From: Owenia fusiformis
Taxonomy: Eukaryota > Annelida > Polychaeta > Sabellida > Oweniidae
NCBI GenBank assembly: GCA_903813345.2
Contig: CAIIXF020000011.1
Coordinates: 6,038,571-6,102,570, forward strand
Direction: 5' to 3'
DNA length: 64,000 nucleotides
Shown: positions 1-13,100 of the stretch, one piece after another
How the letters are laid out: each line of letters begins with the position of its first letter
How positions within the stretch are numbered: position 1 is the first letter of the stretch
Translations under genes and position numbers: made by a program
The notes under the pieces: generated by a model
The model's database searches: none
What the model was told of the DNA's origin: nothing
What the model saw: only the letters and a program-made list of their open reading frames with translations

Positions 1-370
1 TGCTTTTGTTGATTTACCATTGGGTTGTGCCAAATTGTGTGGTGATAATTTCACAGTTCGATGTGTTTTCATGGTTGTTAGTTTAGTTGTGTTTTATTGG
101 TTGTGCCTGATTGTGTTTTTATTGTTTAGTGTTGAATTGTGCACAATTGTGTTGAGTTAATTCAACAATTGGTTGTGTTTGTCTTTGTTGTCTTATTATT
201 GGGTTGTGACATATTGTGTTAATCTGACAGTTGGTTGTGTTTTGGTGGTTAAGTCAGGTTGCGCTATACTGGCTTTGGTGCTGGGTTATGCTCTATTGCG
301 TTCTGTGTATTTTGACACTGGGTTATGTTCTATTGTACTGTTGTTGTGTTTGGTTGTAATAGGTTAATGA
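1..370. repeat. G/T-rich degenerate tandem repeat
   Basis: Many imperfect copies of a ggttgtgtt-type motif separated by 20-50 bases. No splice-site-bounded exon is visible. A 64-codon open frame here is only a consequence of the low-complexity composition. It may lie in an intron of the lectin-like gene whose last exon begins at 1187. Confidence 0.55.
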
Positions 371-1186
371 CCACTATTCAGCTATTCTGTTTTCAAACCC
401 TTAAATATTCCCAAAAGTATAATTTGACACTGAATTGGTTATTGTAAACCTAGAAATAACCTTTTCTGGCCTAAAGGATATTCTTCATTTTGAAATTGAT
501 GTCATGAAATTAACAAATGACACCTTGGGGATGAAAGGGCTAATATGTATTTTTGCACTCACCAAAAATACTTTTGGAGTTGTGATTCTGAAAGCTGAAA
601 CTCCCAATGGTGTTTTGAAATCTTAGTGCAGATGAAGCCTTTTATTTGACCCTAGTTTTCACTACTATTAAATACGGATTGAGATGCGTTTATAATTACG
701 TACTTCAAAAAACGAACTGCGAAACGAAAATTATCGAAATACGTATCCGTAAACGTAACGAGATACGGATGCGGATACGTTTTAGCTAATTCGTTTTGCG
801 AAACCTCTCTATTAACAATTTCACGTACGTTTGTGTATCATAGAAAACCAGCTATATTAACTATTAATGGTATATTACACAATGATGTGTAGTCTAAGTA
901 GCGGACTAGGTAAACACTGTAACCAAATGATTATTTTTGTGAGAAAACTACATGCATTAGTATAGGGCGATTTATACGTAGAGGTTGCCATTTCGATTTT
1001 ATACGCATTGAAGTTTGCACTGTTTGCTCATCATAAACCCCTAAAACCATGAATAACATTTCACAGATCTGTAATAAACCAACACACTTTAGGAACAATC
1101 TGAATGATAAACTTGTCCTGACAGAAATCCTTAGAAATAAACACATATGCACGTAATTGAATAATTAAATCATCAATACTTTATAG
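371..1186. other. No recognisable gene; probable intron of the downstream lectin-like gene
   Basis: No exon with matching splice sites was found. A stretch around 680-830 is rich in inverted tacgtat/cgaaac words. The end of the segment (ttatag at 1181-1186) is the acceptor of the following exon. The earlier exons of that gene are missing here and probably lie before base 1. Confidence 0.4.
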
Positions 1187-1464
1187 AATTAAGAACACCT
1201 GTGTCTGATCCAGCTGAAAACAATAATAACAATTACTGGACAAGTGCTGAAAACATAATTGATGGCACTTGGCGTTGGGGGACAACACAAGCTGCAATGA
1301 ATTACACAAAATTTTATGAAGAAAATCCATATGCAAGTGGTTACCTCACACTATGGGATAATACAAGAGAAACCCCACCTTCTTTTTTTGACTGGTGGAT
1401 CATGCCCCAAGGTAGTGCAAATAGAAACATTAGATCAATATGTCAACACTTTATTGTAAAGTAA
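1187..1464 (+). CDS. C-type lectin-like protein, last exon (gene copy 1, partial)
   Basis: The acceptor ttatag is followed by an exon whose first codon is completed by one base from the previous exon. It gives E-L-R-T-P and then a C-type-lectin-like C-terminal half: NYWTSAENIIDG, GTWRWGTTQ, a DWW motif and a final SICQHF containing the last conserved cysteine. It ends in TAA at 1462-1464, with AATAAA about 35 bases later. The exon aligns throughout with exon 3 of the intact copy at 23246-23511, including the same phase and the same ELRTP start. Canonical EPN/QPD and WND sugar-binding motifs are not visible, so carbohydrate binding is uncertain. Signal peptide and first half of the domain would be encoded before the window. 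A secreted recognition protein is an inference from the intact copy. Confidence 0.75.
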
Positions 1465-2233
1465 TGTATAATTTCAAGAATATAAATGATACAATAGAAA
1501 TAAATGCAACATTTAATTGTGTTAAATTTGATTAAGTTTATATTCATCCTCCTAAGCAGGTATCCAATATCCATACCTCCTTCTCCTCCCTGCTATAACC
1601 AATTTGGAAGCCCCCGATTAAAACCGAATCACGTGATCTAGTTATGTGCAATGACTCATACATGATTTCTGTCGCAGTGTTGCGACAGCCAATCAGATTG
1701 CGAGTTCTTAATCGGTGAAATGCTAACTGCTTATCGCAGGGGGTAAAGAGAAAGAATATATTCTGGATTTTGAAGCCCTGTGATCGGAGGATGGTTTATA
1801 TTGTATATAGATATATACGGAAAATATCCTAAATGCAAAACAATTCCTTGTAAAACTAATCAAAATATTTAAGAAATCAGATGACCAGATACACAAAGGC
1901 TGCCTCAAAATCAACTGGAGGTTTAGATAGTTTTAAGTGGTAAATGAAGTCAAGAGTTGCTATGGTAAAAGATGCAGCATTGAAAATGTCATATGTATTT
2001 AGAAGACCCAGTATACAAGTAAGTACAAGTATTCCTGAAAATAAAAATAACCACATGTGAGTCTATGTTCTTCTTCTAAATGAAAAAGTAATAAATTTTG
2101 TGTTACTCTGTAGAATAGCACAGTGGTTTCCTGGAGTTGAACAAAACTTGCGAAATACAACTATAACAATGAAAATGCTTGCCCTGGCAGTACTAGTACT
2201 AGTACTAGTACTAGTACTGATGTATGTAACAGA
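1465..2233. other. Intergenic, no gene seen
   Basis: Follows the stop of lectin-like copy 1. It contains a short palindromic stretch (ctgtcgcagtgttgcgacag near 1668-1687) and a (CTAGTA)n microsatellite at about 2189-2219. No supported coding exon. Confidence 0.5.
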
Positions 2234-3260
2234 ATATCTTGCATCTGTAAAAAAAAGTGGACTGAAAAGTTAAATGAAAAGTGGTTATCCAGTATTTTCG
2301 ATGACATCATTAATGTGACGATTTCAATACAACAATTTTTCAAAGTGCTATAAAATATGAGTAAATAATGCATTTAAGAGCTGTAATAGAATATCTTGCA
2401 TCTGTAAAAAAAGTGGACTGAAAAGTTAAATGAAAAGTGGTTATCCAGTATTTTCGATGACATCATTAATGTGACGATTTCAATACAACAATTTTTCAAA
2501 AAGCTATAAAATATGAGTAAATCTTTTAGTGGGGTCAAATTTGATCATTTGAAAATGTACAGTTTCTCCTCGACAGGTTTTGTACTTCTCCATCATCTAA
2601 GTATTATATCAAATAAGTAAATTTCCGTATAATATCCAAAATGTTCTCCTGTATACGGCCTAAGATATTTCCAGTTAAAACTGATTACAACACCTTATAT
2701 GGCCATATAATAGGCATGTAGAAACATCATAGTTTGCCTCCTTTGTCTAGTGTTATGTGGTATTTAGAGCAACAGTAAAATGAAAATTATCGCATATGAC
2801 ATCATGGGAAATTATATCATTGTTGAAAATCATACATACATAAAAAAAAGTGAACTGAAAAGTTAAATTGAATGTGGTTATCCAGTATTTTCGATGACAT
2901 CATTAATGCGATGATTTCAATACAACACTTTTTCAAAGTGCTATAAAAATATGAGAAAAATCTTTTAGGGGGGACAAATTTGATCATTGAAAATGTACAG
3001 TTCCTCCTCAACAGGTTTTGTAGCTTCTCCATCATCTACATTATTTCAAATAAGTACATTTCCCGTTTAATATTCAAAATATTCTCCTGTTAAACGGCGT
3101 ATAATATTTCCGGTTAAAACTGATTACAACACCTTATGGCCATATAATTGGCATATAGTTTGCCTCTTTTGTCCAGCGTATCTTTAGAACAACAGTAAAA
3201 TGAAAATTATCGCAAATGATATCATGGGAATGTATGTCCTTGTTGAAAATCATACACTGG
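2234..3260. repeat. Tandemly duplicated intergenic block, about 430 bp, plus a short third copy
   Basis: About 2396-2840 and 2841-3260 are diverged direct copies. They share, in order, an A-run then gtgga/gtgaactgaaaagtt, a tcgatgacatcattaatg block, caacaggttttgta, ctgattacaacacctta and gaaaattatcgca. A shorter copy of the first 135 bases is at 2234-2372. Indels and substitutions indicate an old duplication. No conserved reading frame. Confidence 0.75.
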
Positions 3261-3288
3261 TATGATGTTAATGATTGAATTCATCTAA

Positions 3289-5549
3289 TTAACTTAACTT
3301 AACTATTGATTTTGACATCCATTTCATGTGTTGATGCGATTTGGAAGTTGAGACAGAACTGGGGACCTGATACTCCTGAGTTCCAGATGGTACTTTCCCC
3401 ATATGTATGTGTAACATAATAGTTAAGTAAAGGTTGACACTTAGATTTATGATCATGTATTGAACATATTGAACATTAGACACACAGTGATAAATATTGC
3501 ACTTTCTATCGATATATTCAAAATGGTCACAATGTAATTTGCCCAGCATGCTTAAACCATCATCAGATATTGGCAGAGTCTGCTTTTGCATCTGTAAAAA
3601 TTGAGGTAGAAAGGATACACGGTGTTCCTTGGGGATTGCACCCCCTCCCCCCGTCCCCTACAAGAACACCCACCATAACAAGGATGATAGCAATACAGCA
3701 CTCTGAAAAATTCTGATAAGAATTCTGATTCTGTGAACAATAAACAGATTAATGAACTGTATGTGTATAGCACAACCACCAACCTCAAACAAATTAGATA
3801 ATTTAAATATCAGGCAGGGAACTTGTTTTAACATGGCATCGATTTGGTACTTAACGGCAAAATGAAAATTGCGACATGTTTGTTATAAGTAAGCTGAGTA
3901 GAGGTGATGCAAGCTAGTTTTGTACTTAGGAAATGGTTTGGTGACGATTGAAAGGGAGCTTGATAATACTATGTGGCACAAATAGTCACGCAGAGTGGTA
4001 AAAACGTATTTGGCTTATCATAGCTTATTAGTTTTAGAGTAACTACCTGCATATATCTTTGACAATGCAAGTATATCGACATCAGAAAAATAACAAAAAT
4101 TACTTTTTTCATCATCAACATCGATCACCATTTTGAATTCAGCACCCAGCTTATTCTCTTTGAACAGAAGCCCATGTTCTTGACGTACGTTTTAGTATTT
4201 ATTATGAACCAAATTCAATAAATAATGTTTAGGTTATCAGAGATATAATTCAGAATTCATTCTCTAGAAGAGGACTCCTATGCCAATATAAAATCAGATC
4301 AGCTATTGACCAGTATTTGAGTTATCACTCGGCCATGTGAACAGACAGACAATTTCCACCTATCCCTTACTCAAACTTTATTCGGTGGTATAACAATTTG
4401 AATGTTGCACTTTTGTACACGTCAGGTATTGGACATCTTACTGTCAATGTGCTAAAGAAAATATAAAACTAGATATCGGCAACTCCATGGAGTAGCTAAT
4501 CCCAACAAACAAAATATTCATGAATCGCTGCCATTTTTGTAAAAAAACACACTAGTAATGCTTCATAACTCAAATACCAGTGGACCGATTGGGTTCAAAA
4601 TATATATGCTGATGCCAAAAGTCAGAGAAACTTGTGGAAGAAGGACGTTAATTTCGTTTGGGGGGGGGGGGGGTTAAAGGAAAATTTGATTCCTGTGAAA
4701 ATCGTTTTTTTTCCCTTGGAATATGAATGAAATAATGAGCTTCTCACCGAGTGTGGAGACTATCCAGGGATTTTGAAGATGGCAGTCCCCGTCCTAAACT
4801 TGGAAGTAAAACTGACGCACATCATGTCTGCATTAATTTACCGAATAATTTTTGCAGAATTAAGGGGACATTTGCAAAATTCTTATTTCCACTTTTGGAC
4901 ACTGGTGAAAGTGTAGTTGAGGCCACCTGGCACTGGGCAACCACACAGCCTGCAGTGTCTTACGCAAATTTTCATCCCGATCATCCAGGCTCCCGAAGTG
5001 GTTATATCACAATGTATGATCACAGATGCTCTGCTACGACCTAACACAACAAAATGCTATAATATGCGTATTCCCATCTAAATGATTTGTCTTTCAAAGA
5101 AAACTAGGATTTGTGGACATGTTTTGCTATCGTGCCATCATACCCCAGTATGTCCTCTGTCAGTCAAAAAAGTTTGAACCAAAACTCCTCACAAAAATGA
5201 AAAGATCTCACTTGTTGAATACGCCATCTATAGAAAATGTCAAAAATTGTCACTCTGATTTTGACAGATGGAGGCAGCTCAAAAATCATCAAATCATGTG
5301 TTAGAGTTAGTCCATACATACACTTTTTCATTCATGTAACCAAAATCCAACCACTGCTGATGCCAATATAATTACAATAATTGGACTATATTCTTGTTTT
5401 TAAAATGCCATCTATTCGTCTTCCAACTCGCCGGAAGGATTAATAAGTTGTGTGTCCCCTTGTATACACCTTCTTATTATGAATGGGAAGTTGAGTTCAG
5501 TTCCGAAAATAAAAGATCTATATGTCAACAGTTTATCATGCATGCATAA
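3289..5549 (+). pseudogene. Broken C-type lectin-like gene (copy 2)
   Basis: The segment at about 3289-3828 matches the 5' flank of the intact gene at 19.6-19.83 kb (shared words include gagttccagatgg and ttgttttaacatggcatcg). The start codon region at 3829 reads MASIWYL, as in the intact gene. It then jumps directly into the middle of exon 2 (ggcaaaatgaaaattgc, atgtttgtt, gaaatggtttggt), with stops, so the rest of exon 1, intron 1 and the start of exon 2 are deleted. An exon 3 remnant begins after ttttgcag at 4858. It carries a frame break before VEATWHWATTQ and runs into a stop near 5043. The C-terminal end of the domain (…KRSICQQFIMHA, stop) reappears at about 5463-5549, so roughly 400 bases are inserted inside the exon. 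Deletion, frameshift and insertion together argue for a dead copy. Confidence 0.75.
5044..5460. other. Insertion inside exon 3 of the lectin-like pseudogene
   Basis: Comparison with 23246-23511 places this unrelated stretch between the codons for the central part of the domain and those for its C-terminal SICQxF part. I could not define terminal repeats or a target duplication, so the type of element is unknown. Confidence 0.5.
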
Positions 5550-7402
5550 CTCGAAAATACATAGAAATAAACAATAAAGATGATACCGATGAAGAGCATG
5601 TAATATGTTCAGTTGATTGTTTGAGAAAATAAATGGCATGCATTCTTCTCCTTTTTGAAGTAAATCCGTCGAGTGGTTTTCCTGGAATCGCGATGACAAG
5701 ATTTATCTAATAAAAACTTCCAAGATGGCTAGCAGAATACAAGATGGCCGTCGAAAAGTTAATCAGCTCTAGAACTTCTTACCATTTAACATGTGTGAAA
5801 ATTGGAAGTAATGACATGAAAAGCTAGACGCCACCCGCCAGGCACTCGCCAAGCTGACGACAATATGTACATTTTTAAGTACGATAAAAAATCATGATGA
5901 TTCCTTAATTATCGGGTTATTCCGAAAATATTCTATGGAATAGCAAAAGGGGGCAGGGCTAATTGAAAAGGTCTATTGACATCTGGCGCTCATCAAACCA
6001 TGACTAAACATTATGTTATACTATATTTCCCTTTATTATAGTAATATTTCATAATACATGTACATAGTATTGTTGGTATTTTGTTGTAGCTTTGTAAGCT
6101 CACAATCATGGAATCAAGACCTTTAGTGTATACCATTCATTTTCACTAGAATCCTAACCCATGTACTGTAGGACCCAAGGTTTAAAGTTTATCTATCTAC
6201 GAGAGCGAAATATTATTCATTGGTTGATGCATATTTATGAATTAACTATTTAAAAATCATTCAATGTATGTTACTATCATCCTCCAGCCACCGGAAGTCG
6301 TACCTCCTTCTTCCATGGACATGGGCTTTCAAGCCCACGCCATGGATAAGCGAATTGAACATGTTCTGGTTTAACTTTCAGCAGTTTACTCTTGTGGATT
6401 CGAACCAATAAATTGGCATTTTCCTGGAGTCTGCCAATAACCATTCAAATGCAGTAAAATGGTTCAGAAAGCAAATGTTACAGAATTGAAAAAGAAATTT
6501 CACGTCACGATGTAGTGAATATGAATGTTATACAATAGCTATTATATTTCACATAAAAATACTGAGGACCTGTATTTACAAATAAATGCAACAATAGTTT
6601 GTTTTGAAATACTAAAGGATTTTAGCCAAGGGCTCACTTAATTGTAGAATTGTAAATTTTTAGCACGAAAGTCTAGTATGAGACTCTGAATGAGGGTAGA
6701 AGCCCAAATTCAAAGGCAATCATACAAGACAGTTGTTTTAGCTTCTATAAGTCCACAGACTCATATTGTAATAAAAATTACAGTTGTGTTCATTATGCAA
6801 AAACTTTAGAATATGAATAAAGATATAATGATATCAATAATAAAAAAAGACTTCAACACTTTGAAAATTAAAGCACTGCATATTCATATATGCATAAAAT
6901 TCACTCTCACAAAATCTAAATAAAAATAATTTGCATTCCCTTCGGTCCCTCGGGAGGTGTAAAACCAATATCAAATCCTCCTATTAAATAACTTCTATGT
7001 ATTATTTCAAACATGAATCAATGTTAACTACATCAACAACTTTAAAATTTGATTTTAAATTCATAAAAATAACCTTTGTACACTGTATATACACAAATCT
7101 CAACTTCAATACATTTCATTTTAAGGTTAGGCACGGCATAATGAAAAACTTGGCTGTTTAAATTGGATATCTTAGAAGTCCAAAATTAAACACACTGGGC
7201 CCACCATCATTTATGATGTTACATTACCAAACAGTGCAAAAACATTTTATTTGATAAAAATGTAACTTACAAATCCAGCTAAAGTAGGTTAGTACTTCAT
7301 AGGCTTGTTTTTCAAAATCGTGAAAATATTTTTTCAACTCTTACTTAAAAAACATGTGTTTCATAATTTTTCAAAAATCTTAATTCTTATCTTATGTTAA
7401 TC
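5550..7402. other. Intergenic, no gene seen
   Basis: AT-rich DNA without exons I can support on either strand. A short inverted repeat surrounds gggctttcaagccc at 6329-6342. Confidence 0.5.
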
Positions 7403-7480
7403 ATAGGCCGAGGGAAAAGTAATAGTAAGCTATATATCTCTTCTATATACAGCTTACCATTACTTTTCCCTTGGTCTATA
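7403..7480. repeat. Long hairpin
   Basis: Left arm at 7403-7436 (ataggccgagggaaaagtaa and on) and right arm at 7444-7480 (ending acttttcccttggtctata) are nearly perfect inverted copies, about 34 bases each, around a loop of under 10 bases. It could be a foldback element or a template for a structured transcript. No gene is adjacent. Confidence 0.75.
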
Positions 7481-8573
7481 ATGTCAATATTAAATGCAAA
7501 AAATCAACACATTTACATGTAGACATTCATGTACAAGTATCTGAGTATTGTACATTTAATCTTAATTGTCTCAATCCTCACAACAGATGTTTTATGCAAA
7601 TATTATTTCTACAACCTTAACTAAACCAACTTGCCTTATGCCTTCTATATGCCTATAGTTTTTCAACAAGATCACATTCAATATATCATAAATCATAACT
7701 GCAACAATCATTAATCATCATCACTCTCTTAACATGTCTTAACAACTTTTGCCATTTTATGACACTCACATAATAATATCTAATCCTATCATGAATTAAT
7801 AAATTAATATCTATTAAATTCTACAGGACTAGAGGAGTTTCCTTATTCAGTATAATATGCAGTCCAAAAGTGCATTTTCAAACTATGGCAGAAAGAAGGG
7901 TCATGTGACTAGAAGTAGCCAATCATATCCTCTACATTAGGTCACATGACTCATTATTTCAACACCTTTGGGCTAATTTACCATAGTGTATTCAAAATAA
8001 AATCATTCAAGATTCAAAATAAATCATTACACTATAGCAAATATTCCTGATTCTGTACAGAGTGACGTCATCATTAGCCTCGTTCTGAAAATTTCCAGCA
8101 GATGGCATGAAATGCTTTACTCAGTTAACTCAGGTCTCATCAGGCTCTGGCGAGAAAGTGCCCCCTCCCCCAAAATTTTGTACAAAATATCAACGAGCAC
8201 CAGAGTCTGCCTGTGACCATAGTCTTTTTTGATGTGGAGCTTTGAATTATGCATTAATTTGATGTTTAGTATGACATAATGTGCTGTTTAGATAGTATAA
8301 AACTCATATTTTCTTTATACATTTTAAATAAAATTCTTGAAAACATTGTGAAATGATTTCAGTTGTTTCCAATGTTACTTTAGCAACACCGTAATTGACA
8401 ACTGAACGTCACGAATCGTAACTCACAATATTTTCAAGAACCAGTTCCCTGGTTACATTGTTTTTCATTATTAAAATATTTGTTTTATATTCAAAAATAC
8501 AATAATGTGATCTTTAATTACTTATTCATAGCACCTTATTGCTAAGTTTTACCTTATAATCTAGGAAGCGCTT
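7481..8573. other. Intergenic, no gene seen
   Basis: No exon or RNA gene recognised. AT-rich with short poly-A/T runs. Confidence 0.45.
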
Positions 8574-8755
8574 ATGCCTTAGTCACATTTGATCTACAGC
8601 AACCGTTTGGTGGCCCTAGCTTCCAAAAACCTATAGGGAAATATGCAGCATAAAATATAGGGACAAGCAATGCGATGTATTTTCTATAATATATATCGAT
8701 TTTGTAAACCTAGGGCAGCCATACGCCCACCATAGAGCAAATGTAACTGAGACTT
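8574..8755. mobile_element. MITE family 1, copy A
   Basis: Terminal inverted repeats of about 24 bases: left cttagtcacatttgatctac and right catagagcaaatgtaactga (inverted). They enclose about 135 bases without coding capacity. A second copy with the same ends lies in opposite relative orientation at 11448-11613. Confidence 0.7.
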
Positions 8756-9915
8756 CGATCTTACACTGGTTGACGCCTTCACGTATTGTGACTTTTCACG
8801 CCTGAGATCTCAAATTTTGGTTATTCAAAGGATGACTCGCTTTTATGAATTGGCAATTCCCTTATGCCTAGGATCTCCATCTCTTTGACCATAATGCTCA
8901 GTTTTTCAAAGGTGTAGAATATACATAATAAAAAGTATATCCAAATATGTTTGGCCATCATTTCGATTACAAATTATAGGTGCAGGTTTCCTTTTTCTTG
9001 GTCTCGCAGCAAGTGTTCTATCAAGAACATTATTTATTATACAACCTATGAGGCAACGATTTATGTACATAATGCTGCCTTTTGTTCCTATCAATAGATG
9101 TCACCTTATAGATATGTCACAATAGATGTCACCTTAGTAGGTGCCAATTTAGTTAATGTCACCTTGGTAGATAGTGTTTTGCGTAAGGCTCCTGGAAATA
9201 AATATAAATTTTAAGAGATATAATAAAATTCATAGTCATAAAATTGAATATTACTATTAACTAAATGAAAATTATCAACATATAATTTAATTTAGTGCTA
9301 GCAACTTCAAGTTTCAGTTTATTTAAAGATAATATTGGCATCAAACATCAAAATCGTTACAATGTATCTGAGAATTGAACAGCAACCAACATTAATACAT
9401 AATAAAAGTGAGTTATAAACTGGAAGTTTATGCAAAGTAAGGGGATCAGATCAAACCACACCAAACAATTAAGTGTTTCCAAAGTAAAAATGATTTTTAA
9501 TTTCCTAGTTATGTACCATCTAAAGGTTTATGTGAGAATGCCAACATCAAGATTAGTGGATTTCGTAATACAAAAATTAGGCTGTCGAATTCCCTACCCC
9601 AGGAAAAATTTAGTTTGTCAATTTCCTCAACCTTGGAGCAGTAACAACTGGTCAAATCTAATCAAAATTATAATTACTTTGGAAATGCATTTCAAATCTG
9701 TTACTCCCAGGACAAAGAACTACATCAAAATCCAACACCCTGGGGAGTCTCACGCAAACCTTTGAATGATGCAAAACTAGAGTTTGTTAAAGGCCATCTA
9801 CCTTCCCAATACCAAACCAAATTATCAAAAACTCTTTTTAATTTGGTGTACCTTGACATTAAAATACAATCCCTTAATAGTTATACTTCTAAATCACAAA
9901 AATACTAACACCACA
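8756..9915. other. Intergenic/3' flank of the EEP gene, no exon seen
   Basis: Lies downstream of the last alternative exon of the minus-strand EEP gene and may contain its 3' untranslated region. A short direct repeat of atagatgtcacctta/aatgtcaccttggtag occurs at 9092-9172. Confidence 0.45.
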
Positions 9916-10113
9916 CTATTTAAAACTGACTACAGCTTTCATAGAGGTGTGATCAGAAGGAAAGACAGGTGTTGGCAAGCGACGGAGCTGCGACAGAACT
10001 GCGGGTGAGGGCACTTGGGTGACTCCCACGAGGTTCAGTGCTGTAGGGCTTAAGAAGATGTAATCCAGCGTGCGGGCTTGACTCGTAATGGATGTAACTT
10101 CAGGTTCGCTGCC
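9916..10113 (-). CDS. EEP gene, alternative last exon C
   Basis: Acceptor cttgcag, phase 0, 65 codons plus TAG. It encodes GSEPEVTS, then TLDYIFL, NLVGV and the terminal FPSDHTSMKAV. The SDH histidine is the catalytic base of the EEP fold. It is the farthest of three paralogous last exons and the most diverged, lacking the CYD motif of the other two. Any of the three can join exon 13, which ends in phase 0 at 11707. Confidence 0.85.
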   Translation of the reverse strand, partial: GSEPEVTSITSQARTLDYIFLSPTALNLVGVTQVPSPAVLSQLRRLPTPVFPSDHTSMKAVVSFK

Positions 10114-13100
10114 CTGCAAGAACAGGAAGTTAAAGAGGATTATTACGACAGAGAGTGAGGGGGTGGTAGAGCGACTTAACATTATGACTAATGCACATGG
10201 GGGTCAATAAACTAAGATTGAGTTTGGGGAGGGGAGGGGGTGGCGGGAAACTAATCTTACTGTACCTAAAAGAAAGCATATGTTGCTCTTATTGCAAGAT
10301 GGTCCGAGGGAAAAACATTGCTGGGTAGTCTGCCATGATTGGTGAAAAAATCACTATCAACACATTTTAGTACTCCCACTAGATGGAGCTGTTCTGGGTG
10401 ATAGAGGATGTAATCGAGACAATCTTTGGATTCATCGTAACATGTGAGCAAAGGTTCATCAGCCTAATTCAAACAAAATGTCGATATGAAAAAGATTGCA
10501 AGCAAAAAAGGAATGAAATAATGAAATAATCAAAGCGTGAACTTACAAGATGTAAGTTTGGACAGTAAATCTGTGTTTACAAGAATAAATCTTGGACCTG
10601 AAAAATCACTAATTTCTCGACGGCCCTTCATGAATTTCAACTTATTGCCTGTTTTGAGCACTTTTTCAAATGATCGAGATGACCTGCCCGCCATTTGTTG
10701 ATCATAAATCGGAAAACTCCATTACATTCTTCGAGACCCTTCAGCCTGACCCTCATGCATATTAACAAGCCTCGTGTTGCCCAGAAGAAAAATGTGCAGA
10801 AATCAAACCCACATGCAGGTACATTTAGTGCATTAGTATGTTTTAAGTATGATGTTCTGGATTAACATTGGCACATTGGGCCTTAAGGGTTCAGAAGCTA
10901 GAGAAAGTACAAACTTTTCTACCTAGAAGCATTCTATTTTGAGGTTACATAGAGTCCACCCTTACCAATATACAATACAAGCCCATCAATATCAAAATGA
11001 ATATTCAGCCTTCATGGCAAAATGGTCCGATGGGAAAAATTTAGAGGGTAATTTGCCATGTTGGACAATATACTCGGGGTTGACACATTCTAGTATCCCA
11101 ACCAGATGGAGTTGTTTAGAAGAATACAGGATGAAATCGAGACAATATTTTGTTCCGTCGTAACATGTCACCTCAGGTTCGCTATCCTAAAAATTGCATC
11201 TTTTTTGTTTTTAGAATGAAATGTAAACATATCAAAATAACATTACGGCAATAGAAATTTACTTAAAATGATGATTTAAATAACAGAATCAAATATATTT
11301 GTAAATGTAATCTTACAGGGTTTTCTTTTGCAAAATTTATACTTAAATGATACGTCTACTTTATAACATATTTTTGATCAGAAATTTTAGTTTTAAAAAA
11401 ATCTATTATTTTATTGAGACACAATATTCTTGTACTATTTATGTAAAGCCTAAGCCACATTTGCTCTTCGGAAGCCGTAACTTCACAAAACCAATATAGA
11501 AAATCAATATTCCGTCCTTATATTATATTTTATGTTGCATATTTCTCTCGATTTTGGGGAGATATGCGTATGGACACCATACATTTGCCGTAGATCAAAT
11601 GTGACTGAGGCATAACTTGTTTATATTCTATTGTTTGTGCCATCTCGTCAAGAGAAAAATAAAAAATACTTTTCAGATCAACAAAAAATGATAATTTTTA
11701 TTTTACCTGAGCTAAAGCATAGGCACTCTTCAGATTGGGGGAGGTATGCATAAATCCTTTCCACCACAGGTTGATCAATGCAGCTTGCTGGAAATAAAAT
11801 ACAGAACACTCACAAAAACATAAATGAGCATTTTCTTGTGTAAAACCTTTATAAAGATTATGAAGTGTAGATAATTTTATTTTTTGAGCAAAGATTAAGA
11901 CAATTTATTTTTTCAATGAGTAAATGCATTTTCAATTTTCTAATTATCAGCCTAAACATATGATGCCCTACTATTATAAGGGTATCTTAATATGCCCATA
12001 TAGCCCAGTTTCATTTATTGCCATGACAACAACTTGAAATCATGATCTATTACTATTAAATTGCAATTGCATAGATATGTGTCATAAATACAAAGTGTCT
12101 ATACTGCACAAAGGAAATAAATAATGTTAAACAACACTTGAAATATGCCTGTTCTTCTTTCAAAAAGCAGGGCCTCCCAGGGTTGGCCTCCTAGCATATA
12201 GGCAGATTACACATCATGATTACATAATCTTTAAATATACTTCTTGATTCACCAGGGATTTCTGTGTTCTTTTATTCAAATAATTTGAATGCTTTTAGTA
12301 TATGACATGCAAATAAATGAAATAATTTTTTTTATATATTTCTTTTTTATTCTTTTTCAATCCTTTTTTTATTCATGTATAAACTAACTAAAAATATATA
12401 TTCCTTACTGATCCATCAGGCATTTCAACATGCCTCAGAGCTTGAAGGGCGTTCATTGTTGTATCATTGAGGTATCCGTCACAGGCTAGTTGGTATCCAG
12501 GGGTGTCAGGTTGGCTATTGAAGTCTCCACATATGATATGAGGGTTGTCGGCGCCTCCTGCAACCTCAACTACCTTCTTAATGCTTTGGGAAATCTAAAT
12601 AATACAGAATACATTTTTGTAATTCCACAATTTGAAACAAGACATTAACATGCAAAATGTTACCACCTGCCATTTGTTAGAGACACATTTTCTCTGATCA
12701 GTGACAGAACCTTACCTGTATGCACTGAAGATTGCGTAGCTTGAACTGAGTGTATCCTACATGTACATTTCCCACTGTAACCACCTTGCCAGTTGTATTG
12801 CAGCGTAACTTGGTCACTACGAGAACATCTGGGTGGTTAAGGAACTTACGCACAGCAACTTGTTCATGCATTGGCAGACCACTAGTTTCAAGATCCTTTA
12901 AAATAAAGACACAGAGTGACATGAGACATAGAGTGACCAGACATAGAGTTTTGTGACAAACATATGTACGTGGATGTAAAGAGACAAGTGGTTGATTATT
13001 GTAGCAATTTGTATGAAGTAAAAGAAGGAAATAAAGACATAGAGTTTTGTGACAAACATATGTACGTGGATGTAAAGAGACAAGTGGTTGATTATTGTAG

